From Rotaria sp. Silwood1 (lineage: Eukaryota > Rotifera > Eurotatoria > Philodinida > Philodinidae), in the NCBI GenBank assembly GCA_905250075.1, contig CAJNOP010000317.1, positions 124,001 to 188,000 on the forward strand: a DNA stretch of 64,000 nucleotides, in the 5' to 3' direction. Positions 48,833 to 60,800 of this stretch are shown here, piece after piece (positions within the stretch are counted from its first letter, which is position 1; each line of letters opens with the position of its first letter). The notes beneath the pieces were generated by a model that was not told where the DNA came from, did no database searches, and saw nothing but the letters and a program-made list of their open reading frames with translations. The position numbers and the translations under genes are program-made.

Positions 48833-50629
48833 TGGAAGGAGTCGAAACATCTTATACATATTTGTATTCTTTCTTTTTGTATTGACTTTACATATAAACG
48901 AAAAAACTACAAATATTTCACTGTAATAGCTTAAATCCCAAAACCTAAATTTGAAAAATTTTGACCTATAGTGGCCGGATGTTGTCATATAGCAACATAA
49001 AGCCATTAGGTACCTTTGCGTTTCTTTGTTCCGATAAATCGACTATTGCAACCTCTTTTATGTCGAAAAGGGATAATGACGCATTCATCACAAGTAATAA
49101 ATATAAAAAGATATGAACTTGTGAAATTTTATCATCATTGTCTTAATATATATAGGATACTACTAATTAAAAAAATTCAATAATGAAAAGTGCTTGATAA
49201 CAAAAATGTTACAAAGAAGAAAATATATAAAACAGAGATGGGTATAGGACAACGTCATCTATCCTGTACTCAGCTCTGGTACGGAAGCATGATGGCCGTA
49301 AATTGTCGATCCTGACTATGGAGATGGAATGGTTACCGATGATCGGCCAGGTTTGTGCTGATCAATTAACACTATAAAGACAGGGTGACAATACCATTTA
49401 TACGGTACATATGTAGGCTAGTCCGATAACATTTCAGTATGATATGGATCTGATTTTCTAATTAGATAGTACATCTATAGAACGATTATGAAAATGAAAT
49501 TTAACACAAGCACTCATTATCTAAGTCAGTGTCTTATTTTATTTAGTAAATAAACGATACAGTAAAGAGAAGATGCAGTAGTAGACATGCTTACTTTCAA
49601 ATAACTCATTTCTCTTAAAGAATTTGTGGTCAGGTTTTTCTGACCACTTTTAATTAAACTCTTTATGGATCGGCGATGTATATATTTGTTGCGATTTCTT
49701 TTCAAACTCAAACGATGCATGTATAAATTTAGGATGAAAAATAATTTCGTATGCAATTAGTGTATATATCATGTAGAAAACTATTCACTTTAAACTGCTT
49801 TCATTCAAAAGATGATCCGATAAATAAACACATAGAAATAAATTTATTTACGTGCACCTCTTCCTTTGTGCGATTTATCGATGAAGAGTGAATGTAATAT
49901 TTCGAACGTTTCAAGTTAAAGAGAACTCGAGCGATACAGTAATATTAGTGATGATTATAAAGTTTCCCATTCCTCCGCGTGGCTTAAAAAAAGGATCCGT
50001 TCTCGCTACAACTTTCTTTGAAACCGCTAGGACTCAATCAAGGTGCGTCTTTTCCTTCAGAAAATTAGTGAATGCTTTAAAATCTAGAAAAAAAATCACT
50101 GAGAGTATCTCTAATACAGTTTGATTCTTAACATTTTTCGATTAGTGCAAATTTTGTAATATGTGCCAAAATTCAGTGACAAAAAAGCTATCGCAAAGTA
50201 GTGATTACGTACTCCATTTTGGCTAAGATTGGAATAAAAAAGTTGCACTTCAAATGGTGCCACTGTTTAAGAGATAATAGAGAAAGTTTTAAACATTTCT
50301 TCTAAAAAGTGATTCTGAGGAAAACAAGAAAGAATGTGAAGCATTGTCTGCTTTCGCAATGTGAATCTTTTTATCGTTTCCTCTTTTTTCGATCAAAATA
50401 TGAATTTCAATTTTTCATTTACATTCTGCGGACAAGATAATTGAAACTATATATCGATTAGAAGAATAAAACGAAAACCTTAAAAACTTTAAATCGCTAT
50501 GCGTACAGGACAAGGTTTTCTTCAAGAATTTCGTTTTTGTTCTTTCCAGGAAAAACTGTCCTGTCCTAAAAGGACTAAATTTCCAAAATTTAATTATGGC
50601 TCTCAATCTGCAGATCAGTTATTTTAATG
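48833..50629. other. Gene-free stretch
   Basis: No coding or structured repeat that I can support. Frames are short and mostly Lys/Phe/Ile rich. Confidence 0.4.
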
Positions 50630-51017
50630 TTGGGATGCACCAGTTCCCGTCCGCATCGGTCGGCTGGGTATCTAGCTGTACTGGATATCCAGTAAACTGA
50701 CCTAGAGTTGATTCGACAATCAGTATCTCTGTTTTTCACCAAAGGTTTTCAGGTCAAGAAATCCAGATCTGAAATCAGAATTTCAAAATTTTGGATTTAA
50801 CTTTTTTGCCAAAAATATGACTTTTTTGTAAAAAACACCTTTTTCAGTGGAAAAGTCAAACTCAAAATTTTGAAAAATCTCTTACAGATTCCGATGTCTC
50901 GACTTCGATAATCCTTGGTGAAAAACAGAAATACTGATTATCAAACCAGTTCTAGGTCAGTTTACTGGATATCCGGTAGAACTGAATACTCAGTCCGAGT
51001 GGACTGGTGCACCCCTA
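50630..51017. mobile_element. hAT-like MITE with inverted arms of about 110 bp
   Basis: Left end TTGGGATGCACCAGT; the reverse complement of the right end is TAGGGGTGCACCAGT. The arms share GGATATCC(A/G)GTA, AAACTGACCTAGA and TCTGTTTTTCACCAA. Ends of the TAGGGRTGCACC type are common in hAT MITEs. No 8-bp flanking duplication can be seen, so the copy is old. The centre has no coding capacity. Confidence 0.65.
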
Positions 51018-52204
51018 GCTCCATGGTCTAAATTTTACTATATAAAGTGCACTGAAAAAAAACAGATTGTATGGAACCGTAACATGTAATAAGTTCGAAT
51101 TATGCCGCACTAATAGATCAAAAGACCGCAAAGAATAATGGTTACTAACAGAGAATCTACATTGGCTATAGTTCAACACAAAGAGTTGGCTCCTAGTATG
51201 TTGTTATGACTGGTTTTTATTACAGTTCACTGACTACTCTTAAAAAGTAGGCATGCGCAAAGGGCAGATGAACTGTTTATCATCGATACGTCATCTGTAA
51301 TTGTTCTTGACCACTTTTCAATGGAATTGGAGAGTAAAGTTCATCATATAGTATTGATGATATCAATTTCATGATAAAAATATCTAATTATTTTCTTCCA
51401 AAGATGTTTTCAACTATCCCGAATTGAGAATCATCGTGCTTATGTAATACGAACAATATTTCACGGTTTAGAATCCTTTACTATTGAGAAGCTATCATGT
51501 TTTAAATATATGTGATTAAAACAACTCTTTATCATTATCCTGATCACTAGAGTGAAAATCGCGGATTTCTTGAAGATATAATTCGAAGAAAAAATACGTC
51601 TACACATGCTTTGAAAGTAATAGAAAAGATACAAACCATCAATGTACAAGACTACTTGCTAAAATACTTGCTGATATAAAAATTTGATTATCTATATACT
51701 GTAGAGTAATTTCAGAGACTATCAGAGCTGTTTGTGTGTACTATGCAGAATATCCATAACTGAATAACTCAAACAGCAGGGACGAATCTTGGTATTCTTG
51801 CGCACTAGACATCTATTTCTCTATAAACCACAACTGCCTCCATTCAAGTAACACTACTTTATCATTATTGGGTGACTGCTTGAAGAAAACTCGGGTCATA
51901 TAGTCTTTATTTTCAATTTTCTACGCAGAAAATCGATTTTTAATGAAGCACAAAGCGTTACATACCTCTTCCACATGAGACTGCATCGTTCACCTATGTA
52001 GTTGTGGACGCTATTGATCAATCAAGAAGTTTGCGTTGCTACTGCTTATTTGTCACGTATAAAAAATGATTAAAAGCTATACAAATAATCTCTAAACAGA
52101 AAAGAAATTGATTTAGCATTTATTATTAATGATGAATAATCGGGTGATCTATATGTAAAAGGTACTTTTTTTCCTTCACTTTCAAATTCTCTTTGCTTAT
52201 AATG
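51018..52204. other. Gene-free stretch
   Basis: No supported gene or repeat, apart from a phrase at 51168-51183 (TTGGCTATAGTTCAAC) that resembles one at 20571-20586 (TTGGCTATAACTCAAC). Confidence 0.35.
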
Positions 52205-52632
52205 CTCGGGGTTGATCAAAAGTTCTGATTCCAGTGTTTAAAATTTTATAAAATATTTAATATCGAAAGTTTTATTGTACGAATTCATAGTAGATGCCTC
52301 GTCTATAATAACGTATATGCCAACTCTATCTTAGATTTAATTCTAACATTCTTTTAGATTAAGATAATAAAGAACATTTTCGAAAGAGAATTTTAAAAAC
52401 TTTGGAGAAGCTGTTAGAAAGGATGGAACTTTGTAGAAATAATAATGGTGAGATATTTCGAACATTTAATAAGGTAAAACTAAAAATATCTCTTTCTTTT
52501 TTATATTTTTACGTGATGTTATCAGAACTTTTGGTCAGCCCTAAGTAGACTTTCTCTGAAAAAATATTAGACTTAAATTAACTATTTTATTAATTTTAAA
52601 CAACGGAATCAGAACGTTCGGTAAACTCCAGA
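52205..52632. repeat. Degenerate nested inverted repeats
   Basis: GTTGATCAAAAGTTCTGATTCC at the left (from about 52211) pairs with two inverted partners: ATCAGAACTTTTGGTCAGCC at 52524-52543, and GGAATCAGAACGTTC at 52606-52620 with AT-rich sequence matching further inward. This suggests one MITE nested in or rearranged with another of the same family. Confidence 0.5.
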
Positions 52633-53967
52633 TATGTAGCGTAATGTTGCCTAAAAAACGCTATGACGTTTTTACCAATACACTATTCCTCATTGGGTTT
52701 TTTACAGCTAAGTTTGATTCTTCTGTGAGCATTGATTGAAGTGAAAATTGGATTCAGTCCAGTTTGTAAACTAGTGAACGTCACATGGTACAATTTGTCG
52801 TATAAAAAAGAAGATCTGGCTTAGCAATCTTATTTAAAAAAGGGTGGCTTCACAAATGAGTGATGAATATAAGATTTAAAAAAAAACTGTTTGAAAGGAC
52901 CTCGTTGGATTTCGTGATCTATCTTGAATCAGGATATCATATGTGATTTTGTAGAGGAATTTATGCCACATCGAGCGATATCTAAGAAATCGAGTTTTCT
53001 TCAAATTTTGTTGTTAAATTCAATTCAATACAGTTATAGATGCTCTTCAATTTGTATACAGTTAATATTTTTCATCCTTGCATTCTTCTGCGTACTTAAA
53101 AATGATTTCTTTTCTTAGGTCAAGGTTTTTCTTGACTATGTGATGCTCCCACGTTTCCAGCTCTATGATACAAAAAAATAAGTATCAACGTTGAACATTC
53201 ACAAAAATTGGACATTATGGAGTTTTATATGGATTATAGACAACACCATTCGGAACAGCAGGGAGTGATTGTCAATTTGAAGATTGTTCGATAGAATACT
53301 TTTTTCTCCTATATAGAAAGATTGGTATGTTGACAATATTTGAACAATACTCAACAGCCCTATTATATTTCTTTATATTCTAATGATCAGCATGACATCG
53401 CTGATGAACTAATACAAATACTTAGGGAAATCCAAAAAAAGTGGCAGTGACACTTTGTCACCGTAAAATGAGCTTTAGAAAAATTTCTTTTTATATGCAA
53501 GGATAGTACAAACGGTGCTCTATTTTTCTATAGTATTGAATCATTATTCAATTAATATCATAATAATAAAATTTCTATGAGAACTACTTTTCCATCATAT
53601 GTGACGGTTATACTAATGCCTACTTAAAAAAAGAGGGAATGGCTATTTTTTGAATAATTTCTGATAGAAAAGAGATAGAGAGCTGCGGATTTCATTGTTC
53701 AAAAGAGCAGACAAAGATGCATCGAATCATACATTACAGGTTTATTTTTTAACATAATTTTTTAAAGATTTTCAATGAATTCCTTTGAAAAAGCCTCCCG
53801 CGTGAAGTGTTCACAACAGTTTTTCAATTGTCATGGGCATATTCAAATCACTAATGGAACTTTTACGAAACTGCACAATGTTCAGATGTTTAGAATTACT
53901 CACTCAGGTGTTACAGATATTCTAGTCGGAGCTCTAAGTGATTTTTCTAGCCAGTTCTGCGAAAATA

Positions 53968-54463
53968 CAGTGAATCTCAATAGAATTTCTCCCCTATGTA
54001 TTTTTTTGCTTGAGGCCTCCTCCCCCACCCAAGACCCACTTTTTGGCAGGTAAATTGACTTTTTGACCTTTCTTCTCCAAATAAAATGGGTGAAATAAAA
54101 ATTCCGAGCCCGTCATACCTTGCAGTTGATGATGCTCTTTCAAACAAAAAACAATTTAAATATATTGAATGGAAATCCACGGAAAAATTTGGGTTGCCAA
54201 ATTAGCCAAAAATAGCGAAAAATAGGTAATTTGGCAACCCAAATTTTTCCGTAGATTTCCATTCAATATATTTAAATTTTCTTTTGTTTGAAAGAGCATC
54301 ATCAACTGCAAGGCATGACGGGCTCGGACGTTTTATTTCACCCATTTTATTTGGAGAAAAAAGGCCGAAAAGTCAATTTACCTCCCAAAAAGTGGGTCTT
54401 CAGTCGGGAAGAAGGCCTCAAGCAAAAAAATACATAGGGGAGAAATTCTATTGAGATCCACTG
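53968..54463. mobile_element. Near-perfect hairpin MITE with arms of about 240 bp and TA target sites
   Basis: The outer ends are CAGTGAATCTCAATAGAATT and its near-complement, flanked by TA (53966-53967, 54464-54465). The two arms are almost identical over their full length and meet around a loop of about 15 nt near 54208-54222 (between TTGCCAAATTAGCC and TAATTTGGCAACC). Only scattered substitutions and a few small indels separate the arms, so it is young or under gene conversion. It has no coding capacity. Confidence 0.85.
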
Positions 54464-54493
54464 TATTTTTCTTACTGAAATTGACCATCGTAG

Positions 54494-54612
54494 ATGGGTG
54501 TCAGTTTCTGGTTTCGTTTCGGGAACTCAGAGTCCGGGGTGGGTTTCGTTTCCGGGAACCCAGAACCCGATACGGGTTGCGTTCTCAGGAACTCGGGAAC
54601 GCATACTGACTT
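54494..54612. repeat. Short GC-rich degenerate tandem repeat
   Basis: Three imperfect copies of a unit like GGGTTTCGTTTCCGGGAAC followed by CCAGA/TCAGA lie within about 120 bp directly beside the hairpin element. An isolated similar piece is at about 54713 (TAGGGAACGGGGAACTCG). Confidence 0.45.
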
Positions 54613-57060
54613 GATACAGATTGAGCGAATAAGCACGTCCATATGTCTCAATATAATCAGAAACGTTCGGAAACAAACCTACGAGTGGGTTTTATTCCTT
54701 GTGAATGAAGCTCTAGGGAACGGGGAACTCGAACATCTCTATCATCATATTCTGCTTCAACATACATATATTCAAGTTTTCTTCTACCATTGGCAGAAAA
54801 ATTTCGATTAACGTAGAAACTAACTTGGCGAATATAAAAGTGATTGCAAATAACAGACAAACTTTATGAACCATACGAACTTAAGAAATATTGAATGAGT
54901 GTCCTGTGTAATGGCCTATCGGTTCATACTCTTTTCATCACGTTCTTATATTGTTTCCTAGAGTGAGTAGACTGCTTTCAAGTGATGCAATAATAAAATT
55001 ACTAAGTGCTTGTAACTCCTCTTTATGGCCGAACAATACCTAGGACAATCCTAGAAGTTAAGCCAGTTTAATGATAATACTTGCTCTGAAGATTCGTTGG
55101 CCTATTTGGTTTTTCACATATATTCTCAAATTAACAGATGAGTCAGGATAAATCAACCATTGTTACTTCCTCATATTATTAGCACCAACGATGCACACTC
55201 CGACGCTAAACGTAGACTAAAATGTCTCTTCTAGTCTAATTAGCTTAGGAAATCTTCTCGGATCACAGAACATGTACGGTTCGAGTTTCAAGCGGGATTT
55301 CTTGTTCTTCATTCTGTTCATTTATATATTCCTTACTCTGGAATCTGCTATGACTCACATACGATGTCTATACATATCTCTATCAACTTTTATTGTGTCG
55401 AAACGGATTTTTGTCCAAAAACTTTCATCATTGAATTCTCTACGAAGTCCTACAGAAATGGTCAACGCGGATATAAAAGGGATAACTCACCATAGTAATA
55501 CTGCAAAAGTCTATCAGCAATCACTTTTGAGCTGTTTTTATTGATACTAACTTGTATTTTTGGCTGATACTGAAGCAACATATAAAACTTTTTAGGTAGA
55601 AAATTTCTTTTTCAGAAAAACTAGTCATTATCTTGCATGCTTTCTCTTACTATTAACACTTAAACTATTTGAAGTAGAACCGTTTCATAATGCGTCTAGC
55701 CTTGTATAGTATCGTTTATTGGCATAAATACAAACCAAAAACTTGCTTCAAGTAAAAATTCTACAACAAGTTGCCAGTATTTTTCCAAAAACTGGAAAAA
55801 TACGGTGAAAAACAGGAATATTTTCGAAAATTCATGAAAGTTAACATTTATTTAACTCTATAGGCTTTTAAGAGAAGAGTTCTAATGCACACTCACAGAG
55901 TACAGCTTTCAAAGCTTAACGAAGGGGTTTATTTAATTGGTTCCTATGGTTTGACACTATAAAAACCCAGAGAGATATCAAGCAAAAGGCTAGGGAGTCA
56001 TTCATGCTCAGATACCATTATTTTCTAGTACTTTGAGTGTGCTATTGAACTACAGGAAAATTGAACTGTTTTACACTTATGATTGTTCACCGTGACCAAA
56101 ATATATACATCAAAGTTTTAGAGCTAGAAGTATTTCAATGAAATCACCCTTTTTCCAGAACTATGCGCCCATTATCTGTTACTGAAGAATCTTTTATGAT
56201 TTTCATCTTCATCATGGGGTATTGGATAACGCAAGTATCGAATGATTCCATTATCCCACTTTGTCATTATGACTTGAGAGTTTTCTGGATAATCTTAACC
56301 AGAGTCATTTTAGGAGAAATGCAGTTTTTCCAAAATCTACCGACGCGAATTTTGTTGATATCATAAAAACAGCTGTTATCTAATTAGAACTATTTACTCT
56401 GAAGACAATATCCTAAGCAAATTCTTCGCCAAAACCCAATTGAAGAGAAATCCCTCTACGAAAATTTTCTGAATCACTTTTTATCTGTACAGCATCATAT
56501 CTAATTTTCAGCGAGGTCAAAAACTCTTCAAATAGTAAAAGAACATAATGTTGAACGGTCTTTTCTCTACGTGTGACCTCACAGAGCTGATTGACAATAC
56601 CTGCTACATATGTTTTGTGACAAGCGTGGCTTTACAGTAGTTAATATTTACTATTCATTTCATGCAGAATTTCGGAACATGTCTGCCTGCAGGAAAATAG
56701 TTACTATGATACGAAAAAAAAATACAAGCTTATTGATACTATTTAAGAATAGAAAAATTCACTGAATACTGATGATAAAAAAACGCTCTCTGAAGAAAAT
56801 ACAATTTCAAAACACTTACATTTGCTCTCTGTATTATACGAAGTCGTGTGCGCCGACGACTAGAATAACACTAATATATCGACGTTGTTCTGTACTAGAA
56901 ATAAAAACAAGACGTTGCTTATATGTACATTACTAATATAAGTTTAGTTTATGTGCCTTCATTCGTGTCTGTGAAATAACTAATTATCAAATATGCTTGA
57001 GATACCTTGTTTATTTCATACAAGTACTATTGTTTTTTTGGTTGTTCGATCGTTTATGAT
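54613..57060. other. Gene-free stretch
   Basis: No gene, domain or repeat that I can support on either strand. Confidence 0.4.
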
Positions 57061-57061
57061 G

Positions 57062-57290
57062 GCATATTAATAAGATATTTGATTTTTTTCCCCTTAAAAA
57101 TATTATCGTCGTTTTGCTTGTTCTATCATTCATTCAGGTATATTAATGAGATACCTGATTTTTTTCCCATGAAAATATTATTCTCATTTTGCTTATTCTA
57201 TCATTAATTAAGACATTTTAATGAGATATATGTTTTTTTTTCCCCATAAAAATATTATCGTCGTTTTGCTCGTTCTATTACTCATCGTTC
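57062..57290. repeat. 76-bp tandem repeat, three copies
   Basis: Units begin near 57065, 57141 and 57217 with TATTAATRAGATA, then a T-run, CCCC(A/T)TAAAAATATTATCG, and TTGCTTGTTCTATCATT. Spacing is 76 bp each time. The array ends directly at the start of telomere-like copy 11. Confidence 0.75.
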
Positions 57291-57303
57291 GAACAGCTTG
57301 AAG

Positions 57304-57682
57304 GATGGGTGTGGGTATGGGTGTGGGATGTGTGTGGGTGTGGATGGATGTGTGTGTGGGTGTGGATGGATGTGTGTGTGGGTGTGGATGGATGTGGGTG
57401 TGGGTTGGTGGGGGTGTGGGTGTGGGTGTCCGTTGATCTTCACTTCATCCACACCTAAACCCATACCCACACCAACCTACACCCACACCCACACCAACCT
57501 ACACTCACACCCACACCCTCACCCACACCCACACCCACACCCCACCCACACCCACACCCACACCCACACCCCACCCACACCCACACCCACACCCACACCC
57601 ACACCAACCTACACCCACACCCACACCCACACCCACACCCCACCCACACCCACACCCACACCCACACCTACACCCACACCCA
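57304..57682. repeat. Telomere-like inverted repeat, copy 11
   Basis: The G-rich arm (57304-57430) contains TGTGGGTGTGGATGGATGTG higher-order units. The spacer is TCCGTTGATCTTCACTTCATCC, and the long C-rich arm (about 57450-57682) is ACACCC with CCAACCTACA and CCCCACCC variants in a periodic pattern. Here the C arm is the longer one. Long frames on both strands are simple-repeat artefacts. Confidence 0.88.
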
Positions 57683-58247
57683 ACTAAATAGACCTTTGGA
57701 AAGTTATTCTGATGTAAATTCTGCATGTGTATGAAAGTTTTAGTTTTTATTGAATACTGATATTCAAAGAAAATAATGAATCGGATACGAAGGAACCAGT
57801 ATAAGATAGTCAATCCGAAAAGTTAAGCCTGCACAAGGCTTTTGTAATATCGATGACAAGAATGGTTATTGAATTTCGTTTGATCTTCTCCAAACTCCTA
57901 CCGTTGTAGCTGAAGATTCGTTGCTTGTGAAGACTAATGTTTTTTTGCGTTTCAATTTTTTTATTATACAGCCGTACAAAAACACACGACAAACATATAC
58001 TCTGCCATTGTGAATTTAACGTCAAAGTTTTTTTTTCTATTTACACAACACTCTGTTAACCTTGGACTGCATTTAATCATCGAAAAAAACTGCAAACGAA
58101 ATAAATTTGAACTTTTTAGAGTTTCTTATTGCAACATAACTTGTTAGAATGTACTGCTCATATACTTGTTGTGCTATTCTAATTATGTAGCTCTATAAAC
58201 AAGTTTTTTCATCATACACTCAATAATATGAATATATCAACAGTGCA

Positions 58248-58316
58248 GGGTGGAGTTAGCGCAGGGGATGTAATAGAAGAAAAGATCAACAGCCGCACCC
58301 ACATCCACACTCATCC
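58248..58316. repeat. Telomere-like inverted repeat, copy 12 (diverged)
   Basis: G-rich arm AGGGTGGAGTTAGCGCAGGGG, spacer AGAAGAAAAGATCAACAGC, and C-rich arm CGCACCCACATCCACACTC. Old copy. Confidence 0.55.
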
Positions 58317-58528
58317 AAAACTCAGTAATATCTTTACCAAATCAGAAAATTTGGTGAAAATGCCAGGCACATGCCATGAATTTCCAAGTCTAGTTGTGAA
58401 TGTCACGTCAAGAAGCTTTTGTTTCCATATTTTTGCCATTCAATATTAATTTTGACAATAAATTGAATAACATCGTTTTTTATCTTCATTGCTTTAATTA
58501 GGCAGTTTTTTCTCAGTAAGAGTATGAT

Positions 58529-58620
58529 TGTGGGTGAATATAAGTGCGGGCATGGACCTTTCGTCTATTCACACCTGTAAATACGCTCATACCATAGAGC
58601 ATTCAACCCCACATCCACAC
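58529..58620. repeat. Telomere-like inverted repeat, copy 13 (diverged)
   Basis: G-rich arm TTGTGGGTGAATATAAGTGC and GGGCATGG, then C-rich pieces ATTCACACCTG and CCCCACATCCACAC. Old copy, about 220 bp upstream of the next gene. Confidence 0.5.
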
Positions 58621-58842
58621 TTGAAGTGAATTACCTACTGAGAAGCCGTCTAGTCATCACTAAAATATGATAAAGAGCTATTATTGCTGATGTAGCCTTT
58701 GAAGATAATATTTGGTTATTTTTCTTCACTTTATAAATATCACACGCACAAACTATATCAGTTGAGTGCAGTGGGAAAAAATCCAGTGTTCGCCTCTACG
58801 TTACTTTATTAAAAGAAAAAGACGAAATCAAACATTTTCGGA

Positions 58843-60136
58843 ATGTCGACTGCTCTAAAACGTCGTGCTAACCGTCTCGCTTTACTTCTTAATGATCCAC
58901 ATCGGAAACTAGAAATCGATGAAATTTCTCGTATACATTTCACACAAACACACATACATTCACGTTTCTCAAACAATAGTCAAAATATGGATGTTTTCGA
59001 CAATTAATTTGCCCTCAAGTTTGGTTTGATGCCTATCGAAGAACTGCCACCAATTCGGCACTGAATGACGTAAATGAATTACAAAATAATTCAAAAACAC
59101 TGAATTACAAAATAATTCACTTTCTATTAGTTTCTACCAGGGTCTACTAGGGTCTACCAGGATCTACCAGGGTCTAGGGTCTACCAGGGTCTAGGGTCTA
59201 CCAGGGTCTACCAGGGTCTACTAGAGTCTCGATGTGGGTGCTGCGAAACAACATACATCACATCTCTCTCGTTGTGGGTGCCGCGAAACGACTTACATCA
59301 CGTCTCTCTCGATGTGGGTGCCGCGAAACTCTGATAGACTCTAGTAGACCCTGGTAGACCCTAGACCCTGGTAGACCCTGGTAGACCCTAGACCCTAGAC
59401 CCTGGTAGACCCTGGTAGACCCTAGACCCTGGTAGACCCTAGACCCTGGTAGACCCTAGACCCTGGTAGACCCTAGACCCTGGTAGACCCTGGTAGACCC
59501 TAGACCCTGGTAGAAACTAATAGAAAGTGAATTATTTTGTAACTCAGTGTTTTTGAATTATTTTGTAATTCATTTACGTCATGGTCTCCAATTCGGGTGT
59601 ATGAACATTATAATAAGTTGTGGTCAATAGATAATCGTCGTCTATGGATTATGCGCGAAGCGGGAAAATTTTATTATGAAGGACCATATACACAGAGGCA
59701 TAGTACGAGTCGATTCATGGAATTTGCCGACAAGTACAAGAGTTTGCATGGAACTTCTGGTGAACAGGTAGAATTCCATTCAGGTGATTCGTCTGCATGT
59801 TGCATCGAAGCCTGGAATTCAGGCATACTCGATGAGCACGAATTCAACTATCACTTGGGATTAACACACGATGAAATGAAATTTTTTATTCAATGTTCAG
59901 TTCATCACCATGTCTCGTGCGAGTGCCTCGATATAATGCCTGATGGCACTCGTACAATCTCTCTTCAAAAAGCATTCGACAAGCGATGCCGACTTATTCG
60001 ACAATTGGCTAAGAAAAACGGTTTGGAACTGAGCACACGTAAAAAGCAATTACTTAATCGATTTGATGCGGAGACAGAAGAAGAAGACTCATTAGATGAA
60101 CTTATAGCACGATTGCTTCTATATTCACCAAATTAA
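58843..60136 (+). pseudogene. Unidentified gene with a nonsense codon and a Mutator-like insertion
   Basis: The reading frame starts at ATG 58843 (MSTALKRRANRLALLLNDP). It meets a TAA at 59005-59007 but stays open in the same frame up to 59058, where a transposon interrupts it. After the element and one target copy (538 bp) the frame resumes at 59597 without shift and runs to TAA at 60134-60136. The ancestral protein was about 250 residues. Around the insertion, the segment with ELPPIR and then KLWSIDNRRLWIMREAG resembles a motif of ParB/sulfiredoxin-like small domains ('hxDNRRL'), which I offer only as a lead. The C-terminal half is charged and helical, ending in a LDELIARLLL segment. AATAAA lies near 60186. 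Two independent lesions make function unlikely. Confidence 0.65.
59059..59587. mobile_element. Mutator-like fold-back element with 9-bp target duplication
   Basis: The direct repeat CCAATTCGG flanks the element (59050-59058, 59588-59596). The inverted arms share an almost identical block of about 80 bp (ATGACGTAAATGAATTACAA onward, through TTCACTTTCTATTAGTTTCT). They continue into arrays of CTACCAGGGTCTA-type repeats, about 95 bp in the left arm and 180 bp in the right. The centre has 2.5 copies of a 40-bp repeat starting CTCGATGTGGGTGCCGCG (59228, 59268, 59308). Nine-base duplication and long arms fit the Mutator superfamily. The last few outer bases of the two ends differ. No transposase. 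Confidence 0.82.
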
Positions 60137-60800
60137 AAACGTTGCTTTCACTATTGTACAAATGTCAGAAATGTTCATATACCTGTAATAAAAGTGAACC
60201 TACTCTGTACTCGAAGATTGTTCTTCATTCAAGCAGACAATATGTTTTTATTGTTAATAGTACATAGTAGACTGAACAAAAACTTTCCAATACAGGCAGA
60301 TCATAATTTTGATTGCCTACGAACCACTAAAAGACCAATAGTTTCATATTCAATAAAAGCAAAATATTCCCTCTCCTTCAAAAAGTCATTTGAAGTATTA
60401 AAAAAGTGTTATCTATTTAACATATTATGCCAAAAATAGTATTTCTTTTTACTGAAATTATATCTATTGAATTGCAACGAGTTAAGAAGAGCGGTTCTGT
60501 GTGATATTCTGTTAAACAAATGTCTGAGGAATCCGTCGTACGAAAAATCATGAACAACTGTTGAAGAATTTAAACGATTTGTCTAAAGCTTTTGTCATTT
60601 CACTCGAAGAATCTTAGTTTTATTTCAAATAAGTTTATCTGCAATCATTTTTCAAATAATCATCTTGAATTAAAATAACTAACTTGATTGTTTTCAAAAT
60701 ATTTTAAAACTCTAATTACATTGAGTTTCTTTAGAAACTATTTCATTTTTTCTTGCTGATTCTTGATTTTCAACTCGACCACATGTTTTAAAATCAGATA
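60137..60800. other. Gene-free stretch
   Basis: AT-rich 3' flank of the broken gene. An 81-codon frame at 60194-60439 starts from a non-ATG codon and has no recognisable features. Confidence 0.35.

Noticed and set aside
57282-57813. Five overlapping frames on both strands at 57.3-57.8 kb
   Set aside because: Simple-repeat artefacts of the (TGTGGG)n/(CCCACA)n arms.
59135-59513. Possible CRISPR-like or satellite array of its own
   Set aside because: The repeats lie inside the inverted arms of a transposon with a 9-bp target duplication; they belong to that element.
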